This document shows positions 27,311-37,284 of a stretch of DNA of 64,000 bases, one piece after another (position 1 is the stretch's first letter; every line of letters starts with the position of its first letter). Position numbers and translations under genes: made by a program. The notes beneath the pieces are model-generated. The model saw only the letters and a list, made by a program, of their open reading frames with translations. It made no database searches and was not told the DNA's origin. The stretch covers positions 1 through 64,000 of the forward strand of contig NZ_VMSG01000014.1 in the NCBI RefSeq assembly GCF_007713465.1, written 5' to 3'. This DNA comes from Pseudomonas sp. H3(2019) (lineage in GTDB: Bacteria; Pseudomonadota; Gammaproteobacteria; Pseudomonadales; Pseudomonadaceae).

Positions 27311-28606
27311 ATGAATGTTTTGATCATTGGCAGCGGTGGCCGTGAACACGCCCTGGCCTGGAAAGTCGCTCAGGATCCGCGCGTACAGAAAGTCTTCGTT
27401 GCCCCGGGCAACGCCGGCACGGCCATTGAAGCCAAGTGCGAGAACGTCGCTATCGACGTGCTGGCCCTTGAGCAACTGGCCGATTTTGCCGAGAAAAACG
27501 TCTCCCTGACCATCGTCGGTCCGGAAGTCCCGCTGGTCGCGGGCGTCGTCGATCTGTTCCGCCAACGTGGCCTGGACTGCTTCGGCCCAACCGCTGGCGC
27601 CGCCCAGCTGGAAGGTTCCAAGGCCTTCACCAAGGACTTCCTGGCTCGCCACAAGATCCCGACGGCCGACTACCAGAACTTCACCGAGATCGAGCCTGCC
27701 CTGGCTTATCTGCGTGAAAAAGGCGCGCCGATCGTGATCAAGGCCGACGGCCTGGCGGCCGGTAAAGGCGTGATCGTCGCCATGACCCTGACCGAAGCCG
27801 AAGACGCCGTACGCGACATGCTCGCCGGCAACGCTTTTGGCGACGCCGGTTCGCGCGTGGTCATCGAAGAGTTCCTCGATGGCGAAGAAGCCAGCTTCAT
27901 CGTCATGGTCGACGGCAAGAACGTGCTGCCGATGGCCACCAGCCAGGACCACAAACGTGTTGGCGACGCCGATACCGGCCCGAACACCGGTGGCATGGGT
28001 GCCTACTCCCCTGCCCCGGTGGTCACCAGCGAAGTTCACCAACGTGTCATGGACCTGGTGATCTGGCCAACCGTGCGTGGCATGGCCGAAGAAGGCAACG
28101 TCTACACCGGCTTCCTCTATGCTGGCTTGATGATCGATAAAGCCGGCAACCCGAAAGTCATCGAGTTCAACTGCCGTTTTGGCGACCCCGAGACCCAACC
28201 GGTGATGCTGCGTCTGCAGTCGAGCCTGGTATTGCTGGTCGAAGCGGCGCTGGCACAGGCACTGGACAAGGTCGAAGCGCAGTGGGATCCACGTCCAAGC
28301 GTCGGCATCGTACTGGCTGCTGGCGGCTACCCGGGTGATTACGCCAAGGGCGCCGTGATCGAAGGCCTGGATGCCGCCGCTGCGCTGGAAGGTAAAGTCT
28401 TCCACGCCGGTACCGCGCTGAAGGACGGCAAGGTTGTAACCGCCGGCGGTCGGGTACTTTGCGCCACCGCTATGGGCGCAAGCGTCGATGCCGCCCAGCA
28501 GCAGGCTTACAAACTGGCTGCCAAAATCAACTGGGAAGGCTGCTTCTACCGCAAAGACATTGGCTACCGCGCCATTGCCCGTGAGCGTGGCGAAAATCAG
28601 GAATAA
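27311..28606 (+). CDS. purD: Phosphoribosylamine-glycine ligase PurD
   Basis: A 431-residue GAR synthetase, an ATP-grasp enzyme of purine synthesis. It begins MNVLIIGSGGREHALAWKVA. Other motifs are VGPEVPLVAGVVD, GSKAFTKDFLARHKIPTADY, VIKADGLAAGKGVIVA, DTGPNTGGMGAYSPAPV, and VIEFNCRFGDPETQPVM. Length is standard. The ATG is 11 bases after a weak AGGTTTT sequence. Confidence 0.97.
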   Translation: MNVLIIGSGGREHALAWKVAQDPRVQKVFVAPGNAGTAIEAKCENVAIDVLALEQLADFAEKNVSLTIVGPEVPLVAGVVDLFRQRGLDCFGPTAGAAQLEGSKAFTKDFLARHKIPTADYQNFTEIEPALAYLREKGAPIVIKADGLAAGKGVIVAMTLTEAEDAVRDMLAGNAFGDAGSRVVIEEFLDGEEASFIVMVDGKNVLPMATSQDHKRVGDADTGPNTGGMGAYSPAPVVTSEVHQRVMDLVIWPTVRGMAEEGNVYTGFLYAGLMIDKAGNPKVIEFNCRFGDPETQPVMLRLQSSLVLLVEAALAQALDKVEAQWDPRPSVGIVLAAGGYPGDYAKGAVIEGLDAAAALEGKVFHAGTALKDGKVVTAGGRVLCATAMGASVDAAQQQAYKLAAKINWEGCFYRKDIGYRAIARERGENQE

Positions 28607-28622
28607 GCTATCCATTCGGCTA

Positions 28623-28645
28623 GGCAAGGGCCTAAGGCCCTTGCC
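28623..28645 (+). terminator. Hairpin after purD
   Basis: GGCAAGGGCC and GGCCCTTGCC form a perfect 10-bp stem with a TAA loop, 16 bases after the purD stop. The following bases (GTACTATTCC) are poor in T, so it may end transcription only partly or stabilise the mRNA 3' end. Confidence 0.7.
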
Positions 28646-28705
28646 GTACTATTCCGGCGCCGCGCATAGTTATAATCTGGCATCAACCTACGAAGGGATT
28701 TCGCC

Positions 28706-31483
28706 GTGCGCTGGCTCAGGATTGCCATAGGCTTCACCGTCACTCTGCTGACCCTGCTCTGCATGCTCCCGGCCCAGGCCGCGCAAGGCAGTGGCTGGGC
28801 GGTATTGCTCGACGAACAGGCAGACCTGCAACTGAGCGATATCCGCTCGCCTCGCTACATCAACCAATTCAGCCCGATTGAACTCGACCAGATCACCGCC
28901 GCCGAACCCAGTGGCGCGTTGTGGCTGCGTTTCAAGTTCAGCCCCGGCAAACACGAACAACTGCTGCGCATCTTCGCCCCCGACTTGTTGCACCTGAACC
29001 TCTACGTTCTGGATGGCGATACGCTGATCGAGCAATTGACCAGCGGCAACGAGCAACCGCAGAGCGAGCGACCGCTCCCCAGCAGCGACTTCATGTTGCC
29101 GCTGCCTCAAAGCGACAAGCCCCTCGACGTCTATCTGCGACTGGTTTCCGAACACGAGTTGCGGCCTTATATCACCCTGCAATCGGCCGTGATGACGGCA
29201 GCCCACCAGAACCAGACGCTGATCTACGGCCTGTTTTTTGGCTGCATCGCGATGCTGATCCTGTATAACCTCACGCGCTACGGTTATTCCCGCTCGCGAA
29301 GCAGTCTCTGGCTGGCGGCGTGCGAGGGGCTGTTGCTGCTCAGCCTGGTGCTGTTGCTGAACCTGGCGGGCCCATGGCTTCCCGACTGGCATGCCGTGCA
29401 AACACCCGGCGCCTACCTGGCGCTACTGCTGACAGCCCCTTGCGGCCTGATGTTCGCCTACCGCTTCTTTGCCCCGTTGGGCCCGCACCCACTGAACAGG
29501 TTGCTGCTGGGGGACATCCTGTTCATTGTCCTGTGCAGCCTGTTGTTGCTGTTCGTCGACACCCTGCCGCTGAACATCATCACCTATGCGCTGGTGGCCC
29601 TGGCGGGACTGAGCATGCTCTTTGTCAGTGCCTATCACTGGCAAAAGGGTTACCGACCGGCACGCCTGTTCGTCGCCGCGATGGTGGTGTTCAACATCGG
29701 CACGCTGATCATCCTGCCCGCGTTGCTGGGGCTGACCCTGGTTGCACCGCAAGGCCTGATCATGACCTTGATGGCCTTCATCTGCATCTGCGGCGTGCTG
29801 ATGAGCATCGCTCTGAGCGAACGCCAGCGCAGCATCACCGAAGACCGCTTCAGCGTCAGCCGCGACCTGGCAGCGAGTAATGCCGAGATCAATGCCAAAG
29901 CCGAATTCCTGGCAAAAATCAGCCACGAAATCCGCACCCCGATGAATGGCGTGCTGGGCATGACCGAGCTACTGCTGGGCACCCCGCTGTCGGTCAAACA
30001 GCGCGATTACGTGCAAACCATCCACAGCGCCGGCAATGAACTGCTGACGTTGATCAACGAAATCCTCGACATCTCCAAGCTCGAGTCCGGACAAATCGAA
30101 CTCGACGATGTGCAGTTCGACCTCAACGCACTGATCGAAGACTGCCTGAGCATCTTCCGCGCCAAGGCCGAACAACAGAACGTCGAGCTGATCAGCTTCA
30201 TCCAGCCACAGGTCCCTCGCGTGATCAGCGGTGATCCGACGCGCCTGCGTCAGACGCTGCTGAGCCTGCTGGAAAACGCCCTGAAGAAAACCGACGAAGG
30301 CGAAATCCTGATCGTCGTTGCCCTCGACGAACGCAGCCACAAACCGCGCCTGCGCATTGCCGTGCAAGACAGCGGGCAACCCATGGATGCCGAAGAACGC
30401 GAAGCCCTGCTACATGCCGAACTGCACAGCAAGAACTTCCTTTCCGCCACCCGCCTGGGCGGTAACCTGGGGTTAGTGATCGCTCGCCAATTGATTCTGC
30501 TGATGCACGGCGAATTCGGTATCAAGAGCGGCAGCAATCAGGGCAGCACACTGTGGCTGACCTTGCCCCTGGACCCCGAGCGCCTCGAACACCCGACCTC
30601 CGATCTCGATGGTCCGCTGCAAGGCGCCCGGGTGTTGGTGGTGGACGACAATGACACCTGCCGCAAAGTCCTGGTGCAGCAATGCAGCGCCTGGGGGCTG
30701 AACGTCAGCGCCGTACCTTCCGGTAAGGAAGCCCTTGCTCTGCTGCGCACCAAGGCGCACCTGCGAGACTACTTCGACGTGGTCCTGCTCGACCAGAACA
30801 TGCCCGGCATGACCGGCATGCAGCTGGCGGCGAAGATCAAGGAAGATCCGAGCCTGAATCACGACATTCTGCTGATCATGCTCACCGGCATCAGCAACGC
30901 GCCGAGCAAGATCATCGCGCGCAATGCCGGGATCAAACGCATCCTCGCCAAACCCGTGGCCGGCTACACCCTCAAGACCACGCTGGCCGACGAACTGAGC
31001 CAACGCAGCAAAGGCCTGGCCGTCTCGCAGCAACTGCCGACCGGCGCGCCTGCGGCGGTCAAGGTGCCGAGCGATTTCCGCATTCTGGTGGCCGAAGACA
31101 ACAGCATTTCGACCAAAGTGATTCGCGGTATGCTCGGCAAGCTAAACCTTCAGCCGGACACCGCCTGCAATGGTGAAGAAGCCTTGAAAGCGATGAAGGC
31201 CCAGCGCTACGACCTGGTGTTGATGGACTGCGAAATGCCAATCCTCGATGGCTTCTCCGCCACCCAGCAATTGCGTGCCTGGGAGGTCGGCAACCAGCGA
31301 ACTCGCACACCGGTCGTAGCACTTACCGCACACATCCTGGCCGAACACAAAGAACGCGCACGCCAGGCCGGCATGGATGGCCATATGGCCAAGCCCGTCG
31401 AGCTTTCACAACTGCGCGAACTGATCGAGCATTGGGTCGCACAGCGCGATCAGCAGAATCAGGCAACGGCTCAAACGTCCTGA
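28706..31483 (+). CDS. retS: Hybrid sensor kinase RetS
   Basis: A 925-residue hybrid sensor of the Gac network. From N to C: signal sequence (about 1-26), a periplasmic 7TMR-DISMED2 domain (about 27-165), seven membrane helices (about 175-370), a HisKA domain with His407 in KISHEIRTPMNGVLGM, a divergent ATPase domain (about 520-615), and two receiver domains with Asp696 (LLDQNMPGMTG) and Asp841 (LVLMDCEMPILDG). RetS represses GacS by direct contact and so favours acute over biofilm behaviour. The start is GTG with AAGGGA upstream. Location after purD matches other pseudomonads. Confidence 0.94.
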   Translation: MRWLRIAIGFTVTLLTLLCMLPAQAAQGSGWAVLLDEQADLQLSDIRSPRYINQFSPIELDQITAAEPSGALWLRFKFSPGKHEQLLRIFAPDLLHLNLYVLDGDTLIEQLTSGNEQPQSERPLPSSDFMLPLPQSDKPLDVYLRLVSEHELRPYITLQSAVMTAAHQNQTLIYGLFFGCIAMLILYNLTRYGYSRSRSSLWLAACEGLLLLSLVLLLNLAGPWLPDWHAVQTPGAYLALLLTAPCGLMFAYRFFAPLGPHPLNRLLLGDILFIVLCSLLLLFVDTLPLNIITYALVALAGLSMLFVSAYHWQKGYRPARLFVAAMVVFNIGTLIILPALLGLTLVAPQGLIMTLMAFICICGVLMSIALSERQRSITEDRFSVSRDLAASNAEINAKAEFLAKISHEIRTPMNGVLGMTELLLGTPLSVKQRDYVQTIHSAGNELLTLINEILDISKLESGQIELDDVQFDLNALIEDCLSIFRAKAEQQNVELISFIQPQVPRVISGDPTRLRQTLLSLLENALKKTDEGEILIVVALDERSHKPRLRIAVQDSGQPMDAEEREALLHAELHSKNFLSATRLGGNLGLVIARQLILLMHGEFGIKSGSNQGSTLWLTLPLDPERLEHPTSDLDGPLQGARVLVVDDNDTCRKVLVQQCSAWGLNVSAVPSGKEALALLRTKAHLRDYFDVVLLDQNMPGMTGMQLAAKIKEDPSLNHDILLIMLTGISNAPSKIIARNAGIKRILAKPVAGYTLKTTLADELSQRSKGLAVSQQLPTGAPAAVKVPSDFRILVAEDNSISTKVIRGMLGKLNLQPDTACNGEEALKAMKAQRYDLVLMDCEMPILDGFSATQQLRAWEVGNQRTRTPVVALTAHILAEHKERARQAGMDGHMAKPVELSQLRELIEHWVAQRDQQNQATAQTS

Positions 31484-31547
31484 GCCGACAGACCCGGCAG
31501 CGCCTGATAGACTCCACCTCGACTTCCCTCGCCAGTGAGCTTGCCCC

Positions 31548-32144
31548 ATGCTCCACGTGTTGTTCAGCGTTTACTTGAAGATGCTGGTGCTCTACAGCCC
31601 ATTCTTCGTGTTGTCCTGTTTCATCAGCCTGACCCGCGGATATTCGCGCAAGGAACAACGTCGACTGGCCTGGAATGTCGCCCTCGCGACCCTGGTCTCC
31701 AGCGTCCTGCTGTATTTGTTCGGGCGAGTGATTTTCAGCGTGTTCGGCATTACCGTAGACGCCTTCCGCATTGGCGCCGGCAGCGTGCTGTTCATTTCGG
31801 CATTGGGCATGGCTCAGGGCAAGTCAGCGGTCCAGACCGACAACGTGCAGCAAGACGTGACCATCGTCCCGCTGACCATTCCGCTCACGGTCGGCCCCGG
31901 CACCATCGGGGCCTTGCTGGTGATGGGCGTCAGCCAGCCGCACTGGGACGACAAACTCACCGCCATCCTCAGCATTGCCATGGCCAGCCTGACCGTCGGC
32001 GTGGTGCTTTACCTGTCCAACCGCATCGAGCGGATTCTCGGTGACCAGGGTTTGCAGATTGTCAGCCGGTTGATGGGGTTGTTTGTGTGTGCGTTGGCGG
32101 CGCAGATTATCTTTACGGGAGTAAAGGGGTATCTGGTACTGTAA
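31548..32144 (+). CDS. MarC-family integral membrane protein
   Basis: A 198-residue protein with about six hydrophobic segments. MarC/SnatA family features are the YSPFFVLSCFISLTRGYSRKEQRRLAWNVA start, FRIGAGSVLFISALGMAQGKS, and the VPLTIPLTVGPGTIGALLVMG motif. Family members have been linked to amino-acid movement, but the transport role is not settled. It lies about 65 bases after retS on the same strand. Confidence 0.88.
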   Translation: MLHVLFSVYLKMLVLYSPFFVLSCFISLTRGYSRKEQRRLAWNVALATLVSSVLLYLFGRVIFSVFGITVDAFRIGAGSVLFISALGMAQGKSAVQTDNVQQDVTIVPLTIPLTVGPGTIGALLVMGVSQPHWDDKLTAILSIAMASLTVGVVLYLSNRIERILGDQGLQIVSRLMGLFVCALAAQIIFTGVKGYLVL

Positions 32145-32199
32145 ATTCTGGTGACGGCGCCGAAACTATCCAGCGTTGACACCGCAGTCCGGATTGAAC

Positions 32200-32913
32200 T
32201 CAGCTCAACTTTAAGATTTTTTCCTCCCTCAGTCCTCCCAACCGAGTGATGAAAAACTCTCGAAGCGGCTCATGATCCGCTTCTTCCAGTAATGCGACGC
32301 AACAATTGACTCTTACTCTCCCGACAACTTCATGAACGCTGAATGCTTGTCGCAGGAAGTCGGCATCCACCGTTTCCCGGGTCTCAAAACACACGGTGAC
32401 CTGTGTCAATAATGCGCCGGGACTCACTACACCCGCCTGAACCCGGACCCAGGTCGTCTGATCTGTCGGGCTGTGATTATCAGCGTCGTGGAACTCCTCC
32501 GTGCCCTGTGTCACGGCGCCATGACCCACTGTGTGCACGCGCAACAGATCCATTGCCAGCGGCGACCATGAAACCGCGTCCAGGCTAGCGGTGATGTCAC
32601 GCTCTGATTGAGATCCCTGGTGTTTTGCCAGACCAGCCTCAATCAATTCCTTGACGCTGAAGCGCTCCTGCTCGAACGATGGAAAGGTTTCATCGTTGTC
32701 CTCCGAAACCATCCAGCCGGACAACCGCACCCCAACGCGCCAGGCACCTTGCCACTGGTCAAAATCGCTCATGGCAGGAAATTTTCGCGATGTCGCGACC
32801 TGGGTGTAAAGCGATGAATCCAGAACATTCTGACGTTCAAATGCTGACATTACGCCCGAAAACAGCAGGACGTTTCCCGCACAAACACAGGTAATCGAAT
32901 GATGATTTTCCAC
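32200..32913 (-). CDS. Unknown protein C of the GxG/GW family
   Basis: A 237-residue protein of no recognised family. I chose the GTG at 32913 (GGGAG five bases upstream). Homology supports it: the segment from GNVLLFSGVMSAFERQNV to RLSGWMV lines up with the 38716-39369 protein almost without gaps, with 55 and 56 residues from the first Gly to the Trp, and more loosely with the 32977-33789 protein. The C-terminal half looks strand-rich (WVRVQAGVVSPGALLTQVTV). It has no signal peptide. A strong terminator separates it from the upstream family member, so it needs its own promoter. Confidence 0.62.
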   Translation of the reverse strand: MENHHSITCVCAGNVLLFSGVMSAFERQNVLDSSLYTQVATSRKFPAMSDFDQWQGAWRVGVRLSGWMVSEDNDETFPSFEQERFSVKELIEAGLAKHQGSQSERDITASLDAVSWSPLAMDLLRVHTVGHGAVTQGTEEFHDADNHSPTDQTTWVRVQAGVVSPGALLTQVTVCFETRETVDADFLRQAFSVHEVVGRVRVNCCVALLEEADHEPLREFFITRLGGLREEKILKLS

Positions 32914-32940
32914 ATGTACTCCCTGCATCCAGACCACAGA

Positions 32941-32970
32941 AAAGGCTGAAGACCCGAGTCTTCAGCCTTT
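32941..32970 (-). terminator. Strong hairpin terminator between two GxG/GW family genes
   Basis: AAAGGCTGAAGAC and GTCTTCAGCCTTT form a perfect 13-bp stem with a CCGA loop. Read on the minus strand it ends CCTTTTCT, so it terminates the 32977-33789 gene. It begins six bases after that gene's stop. Confidence 0.88.
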
Positions 32971-32976
32971 CAGCAA

Positions 32977-33789
32977 TCACTTGACGCCGAATTCCAGGGT
33001 AAGCGCCATTTCGCGCAGTCTGGCCAATTCTTTGACCACCAGATCTTCGGTCATTGCGTAGTCCTCTTCATCCATCATCATGCTCGACATGCCTTTGTAG
33101 ATGCTGACATCAGAGGAGTACCACTCACCAAACAGCACACTGGTGGACTGTTGACGAGCCTGGTACTGGATGGCACCGACGGCCATCAAAATCTCGCCAT
33201 CGGCATCCTGGGTACAGGACGCCAATGCAAAGGAACCACCCTCGGGCTTTTTCGCGTTTTTCTCGAACAGCTTCAAGGCTTCCGGCTCTTTTTTCAGTGC
33301 CTCAAGGGTGGAGCCGGTCATTGCGGTCAGGGCAGCGCCAATCGGAGTACCACCGATCGCTCCGGACACAACCGTACCAATGATTTGCGCAGCGATGTTT
33401 GCCATCGTCAGTCGCATTTCGCTCGAAACATGGCGGATATAGTTATCTCGACTTACCATCCAGCCCAAGTTGCGCATGGTTTGCATGAAGAGTTTGTAAC
33501 GCTCCTCTTTTTGACTCTCCGCTGGATACTTCATTAACGCCTTGATATCGGCGTACATGAACGTATTTTTCACAATGCGCTTATTACGCTTGGACATACC
33601 GTCAAGAAAACCAACAACACCCGCCCCCATAATGGCGGCATTCAGCTCATCGGTATCCACGGGGGCGCTGGCGAGAGAGACCATTGCCGCACGCGCTGTT
33701 GGATGAACAGCGCTAACTTCTCGATTCAACGTTTCAATAAAGGCAATACGCTCGACGGCGGTGATTTTTGGAAATGCTTGCTCAATCAT
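32977..33789 (-). CDS. Unknown protein A of the GxG/GW family
   Basis: A 270-residue protein of no recognised family. After about 50 extra N-terminal residues comes the family module: AAIMGAGVVGFLDGMSKRNK ... RYKLFMQTMRNLGWMVSRDN, with 56 residues from GAG to the Trp of GW, as in the 38716 protein. A Gly-rich helical pair follows (IAAQIIGTVVSGAIGGTPIG), then a strand-rich part (FALASCTQDADGEILMAVGA) and a C-terminal helix. It has no signal peptide and no clear catalytic motif. The leader (33790 on) is AT-rich. The last residues (ELARLREMALTLEFGVK) resemble the end of the 38716 protein. Confidence 0.7.
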   Translation of the reverse strand: MIEQAFPKITAVERIAFIETLNREVSAVHPTARAAMVSLASAPVDTDELNAAIMGAGVVGFLDGMSKRNKRIVKNTFMYADIKALMKYPAESQKEERYKLFMQTMRNLGWMVSRDNYIRHVSSEMRLTMANIAAQIIGTVVSGAIGGTPIGAALTAMTGSTLEALKKEPEALKLFEKNAKKPEGGSFALASCTQDADGEILMAVGAIQYQARQQSTSVLFGEWYSSDVSIYKGMSSMMMDEEDYAMTEDLVVKELARLREMALTLEFGVK

Positions 33790-34226
33790 TATTAAAATCC
33801 TTTTAAGTTAGTTATATGCCCTTACCGGACTTGAAAAACCTTAAAGGATGAGAACCGCACTTTCAACCACAGACCCGGCCAATTAATTAATTACACTTAA
33901 TTCGAAAAAACCAATGCAACCATTAACATTCAGTCGCCACACACACTTATTATTTGCACAACACCAACAAACGCAAGCGCCCCAGGCCACTGTTTCTGCT
34001 TATGAAAATAACCGAACCGACGGACCTACATGATTGTGCAGCTATTCGAAGGTTATTGCGTCGATTTACAACTACCGCTTGATCTTGTTTCCGGTATTTA
34101 TCAGTGAAAAATCTTACGCGCTCAAGGGCGGTAAGAGCGCCCGATTGCCAGACAACTCAACACCCTGACTGCCAAGCGAGCACGGTCAGGGGAAGAATGG
34201 CGGCCCGCAGATCCGGCCGCCGTCGC
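33790..34226. other. AT-rich intergenic region
   Basis: A 437-base gap between the cobJ end and the start of the GxG/GW family gene A. The part next to that gene (33790-33960) is clearly richer in A and T than the rest of the window (for example AATTAATTAATTACACTTAA), which suggests a promoter in recently acquired DNA. No gene, tRNA or recognisable insertion sequence is seen. A 25-codon frame at 34030 has no support. Confidence 0.5.
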
Positions 34227-35927
34227 TCAACTGGCCGGCTTTTCGCCATACCAGCGTGGCGTATACACCCAGTCCCCACCTTCAGCGCGCGGGAAGGCGC
34301 AGGTGGTGGACGAACCAATCAGTACCATGGTGCGCATATCCACCTGATCGGGGGTCAGTTGCCCAAGTGTGGTGACACGCAATGTCTGACCTGGACGACC
34401 AATATCACGCCCCAGCACCACCGGCGTTTCAGGCGTGCGATGCCGGGCGACGATTTCCAGCGCACGCCCCAATTGCCACGGCCGCGAACGCGAGATCGGG
34501 TTGTAAAAAGCCAGGGCCAGATCGGCCTCTGCAGCCAGATCCAGACGCTTCTCGATGATGTCCCAGGGTTTCAGGTTGTCTGACAGAGACATCACGCAGA
34601 AGTCATGCCCCAACGGTGCGCCCGCTTGAGCGGCGGTTGCCAATGAAGCGGAGACCCCAGGCAAAATTTCCAGATCGACGCTGTGCCAGCTCGTGTCGGT
34701 GGATTCGTGCAACGCTTCGAGCACCGCCGCTGCCATGGCAAATACGCCCGGATCGCCGGACGAAACCACCACCACCGAACGTCCTTGGGCAGCGAGTTCG
34801 AACGCATGACGCGCGCGCTGCATTTCCTCGCGGTTGTCGGTGCAGTGCAGCACTTGATCGGAGCGGAACGGCCCGGCCATGCGCACGTAGGTTTCGTAGC
34901 CGAGCACGTCGTTGGCACGCGCCAACTCTGCCTTGACCGCCGGCACCATCAGTTCCGCAGCGCCAGGGCCCAGGCCGATAACCGCCAAGCGACCGCGAGG
35001 GCGACCGATCAGTAACGGGTCCAGAGGCTGTTCGGCGACCGCGATGGCAATCCCGTTGTCTGCATGGATAGATACGGATTGCCCGGCAGCGTTTTCTGCC
35101 AGTTCAGCCACAGAACCAGCCGCCGCAAAACGCAGCGGCACACCCAGTTCCAGCGCTGCTTCACGCAACACCGGACTGGCCATTAGCTGATCGCTGGCCA
35201 ACAGGCACGCCACCGATTGCGCGGCGACTTTCGCCTGATGCAAGGCATCGCGTATGGCGTCAGGCAGATCTTCAACCTCGGCACTGACAGCCACCACAAC
35301 GCTTTTCGGGTAGATCAGCAATTCATTGGCCACAGGTTCGCGTTCTGCACTACCAACATGAATCGCCAGATGCGCGCCCGGATCGTGCGGCAACTGAGCC
35401 TCAGCCAACCAGGGAGCGGCACCCTCGATACGCACTGTTTCACCGGCCAACAGATCCGAGACGAAACGTTTGCCCAACTCCAGATCGCCCAATGCATAGC
35501 CGCTTGGCGGGTTGAGCACGCAGGTGCCGAAGCGCAGTTCACCACTGGTGGTGATAGCCGCAGCCACACCCAAACCTTCAGCTATCTCGCGGGCCAACAC
35601 GTTCACACCGCCCAGACCGCCCAACAACGGCACGACCGCGCTGCCGTCTTCAGCAACGGCCAGTACCGGCGGCTCAGCGCCTTTTTCCAACAGCAATGGC
35701 GCCAGGGTCCGAATGACGATGCCGGCGGCACACAAGGCAATGATCGGCGTGTCGTGTTGATAGAGCTGACGCAACGTCGCGCCAAACTCGTGATAAACGC
35801 GGTCCGCACCGTCGACCCGTTCAGCCAGACCATGGATCAAGGCGCCTGGGTACAGCTGTTGGATCTTGCGTGCGGTAGCGAGGCTGCCATTGCCAAGAAT
35901 GACAATCGCCGGAACGGGACGGGGCAT
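34227..35927 (-). CDS. cobJ: CbiG-CobJ fusion, precorrin-3B C17-methyltransferase
   Basis: A 566-residue two-domain protein of corrin ring synthesis. The N-terminal half is CbiG-like (IIALCAAGIVIRTLAPLL, VVPLLGGLGGVNVLAREIAE, then a C-terminal CbiG part with SVACLLASDQLMASPVLREA). The C-terminal half is the SAM methyltransferase CobJ (RLAVIGLGPGAAELMVPAVK, VVVSSGDPGVFAMAAAVLEA, ILPGVSASLATAAQAGAPLG, LALAFYNPISRSRPWQLGRA). CobJ methylates C17 with ring contraction. The start at 35927 overlaps the cobI stop (TGATG). A CbiG domain is expected in the anaerobic route, so its role beside an aerobic CobG is unclear. Confidence 0.9.
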   Translation of the reverse strand: MPRPVPAIVILGNGSLATARKIQQLYPGALIHGLAERVDGADRVYHEFGATLRQLYQHDTPIIALCAAGIVIRTLAPLLLEKGAEPPVLAVAEDGSAVVPLLGGLGGVNVLAREIAEGLGVAAAITTSGELRFGTCVLNPPSGYALGDLELGKRFVSDLLAGETVRIEGAAPWLAEAQLPHDPGAHLAIHVGSAEREPVANELLIYPKSVVVAVSAEVEDLPDAIRDALHQAKVAAQSVACLLASDQLMASPVLREAALELGVPLRFAAAGSVAELAENAAGQSVSIHADNGIAIAVAEQPLDPLLIGRPRGRLAVIGLGPGAAELMVPAVKAELARANDVLGYETYVRMAGPFRSDQVLHCTDNREEMQRARHAFELAAQGRSVVVVSSGDPGVFAMAAAVLEALHESTDTSWHSVDLEILPGVSASLATAAQAGAPLGHDFCVMSLSDNLKPWDIIEKRLDLAAEADLALAFYNPISRSRPWQLGRALEIVARHRTPETPVVLGRDIGRPGQTLRVTTLGQLTPDQVDMRTMVLIGSSTTCAFPRAEGGDWVYTPRWYGEKPAS

Positions 35928-36661
35928 CAACCTTGCCACCTTTCGCCGGGAACGATGATCAACGAAAAGTACGGCGAAGACATCGGCTCGACCTGATCCA
36001 GCGGCACGATTTTCTGATTGGCCATGGTGGCGCGCTCAACGTACAACGCCCGCTCCGCCAGGCCGAGTTCTTCCAGCACCTGACGGACCTTGGGAAAGTT
36101 ACGCCCCAACTTCATCACCACCGCCGCGTCGGCATCGGCCAAACGGCGCTTGAGTTCTTCGTGAGGCAACACACCCGACAGCACCGACAGGCTCTGATTG
36201 CGATACACCAGTGGCGCACCGAGCACCGAAGCGCCGCCAAGCATCGAACAGACACCCGGCACCACTTCAGCCTCGTAACGCTCTGCCAGACGATCATGCA
36301 AATACATGTAAGAACCGTAGAAGAACGGGTCACCTTCGCAGATCACCGCCACATCACGCCCGGCATCCAGATGCGCAGCGAGTTGTTCGCCGGCCGCGTC
36401 ATAGAAGTCGCTGATCACTTGCTCGTAGGACAGCGGCGGCGCCAGGGCTTCGGTCGTCACCGGGTAAACCAGCGGCAGCAACGTCTGCGCGTCCTGCAAG
36501 TGCGCTTCGATGATGCCGAACGCATTGCCTTTTTTGCCCTTGGCGACGAAGTACGCCACCACCGGAGACTCGCGCAACAGGCGCAAGGCTTTGACGGTGA
36601 TCAGTTCCGGATCACCAGGACCAACGCCAAGGCCGATCAAACGTCCAGGTTGCTGCATCAT
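35927..36661 (-). CDS. cobI: Precorrin-2 C20-methyltransferase CobI
   Basis: A 244-residue SAM-dependent tetrapyrrole methylase. The N-terminal [20 protein letters not shown] is the signature of the family, followed by [18 protein letters not shown] and [20 protein letters not shown]. It adds the C20 methyl to precorrin-2. The ATG at 36661 overlaps the cobH stop (ATGA); a second ATG at 36658 is possible. It belongs to the cobGHIJ operon, with all genes overlapping by a few bases. Confidence 0.94.
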   Translation of the reverse strand: MMQQPGRLIGLGVGPGDPELITVKALRLLRESPVVAYFVAKGKKGNAFGIIEAHLQDAQTLLPLVYPVTTEALAPPLSYEQVISDFYDAAGEQLAAHLDAGRDVAVICEGDPFFYGSYMYLHDRLAERYEAEVVPGVCSMLGGASVLGAPLVYRNQSLSVLSGVLPHEELKRRLADADAAVVMKLGRNFPKVRQVLEELGLAERALYVERATMANQKIVPLDQVEPMSSPYFSLIIVPGERWQG

Positions 36662-37284
36662 TCAATCTCCGTGGCGAGGGCATTGACCGCGGCGGCAGCC
36701 ATGGCGCTACCGCCCAGCCGACCCTGCATGATCACAAACGGCACGCCACGGCTGTCAGCTGCAAGCATCGCCTTGGATTCGGCGGCGCCGACAAAGCCCA
36801 CCGGGAAGCCGAGAATCAGCGCCGGTTTTGGCGCACCGGCATCGAGCATTTCCAGCAAATAGAACAACGCGGTCGGGGCGTTGCCGATCACCACCACACT
36901 GCCTTCCAGGTGCGGACGCCAAAGCTCCAGCGCAGCCGCCGAACGGGTGTTGCCGAGTTCACGGGCCAGCTCTGGAACGCTCTCGTCGCGCAAGGTGCAG
37001 ATCACCGGATTGTTCGCTGGCAAGCGTGCGCGGGTCACGCCTTCGGAGACCATCCGCGCATCACACAGAATCGGCGCACCGGCGGCCAATGCATCGCGCC
37101 CGGCCTTGCCTGCGCCTTCGGAGAATTGCAGGCCATCGATCGCATCGACCATGCCGCAAGCGTGGATTACCCGCACCGCGAGTTTTTCCAGATCGGCCGG
37201 GATCCGGTCAAGGTTGGCCTCGGCGCGAATGATCGCGAAGGAGTTGCGATAGATCTCCTGACCGTCGCGGATGTAATCAAGCAT
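36658..37284 (-). CDS. cobH: Precorrin-8X methylmutase CobH
   Basis: A 208-residue enzyme moving the C11 methyl to C12 to give hydrogenobyrinate. It begins [20 protein letters not shown]. Family motifs are [20 protein letters not shown] with the catalytic His, [20 protein letters not shown], and [21 protein letters not shown] used the ATG at 37284, which overlaps the cobG stop by eight bases; the longer open frame upstream is antisense-like extension inside cobG and is not coding for CobH. Confidence 0.94.
   Translation of the reverse strand: MLDYIRDGQEIYRNSFAIIRAEANLDRIPADLEKLAVRVIHACGMVDAIDGLQFSEGAGKAGRDALAAGAPILCDARMVSEGVTRARLPANNPVICTLRDESVPELARELGNTRSAAALELWRPHLEGSVVVIGNAPTALFYLLEMLDAGAPKPALILGFPVGFVGAAESKAMLAADSRGVPFVIMQGRLGGSAMAAAAVNALATEIE

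Noticed and set aside
25436..28627. Long antisense frames opposite purH and purD (582 and 444 codons)
   Set aside because: These are typical GC-rich shadows, without ribosome-binding sites or motifs.
32850..32937. Other starts for the 32200-32913 gene, including an out-of-frame ATG at 32915
   Set aside because: The ATG at 32915 opens only about 21 codons. The in-frame ATG at 32850 would remove part of the module shared with the 38716 protein. The GTG at 32913 has the best site.
34030..34107. A 25-residue open frame in the AT-rich gap
   Set aside because: It is very short, with no ribosome-binding site and no conservation evidence.
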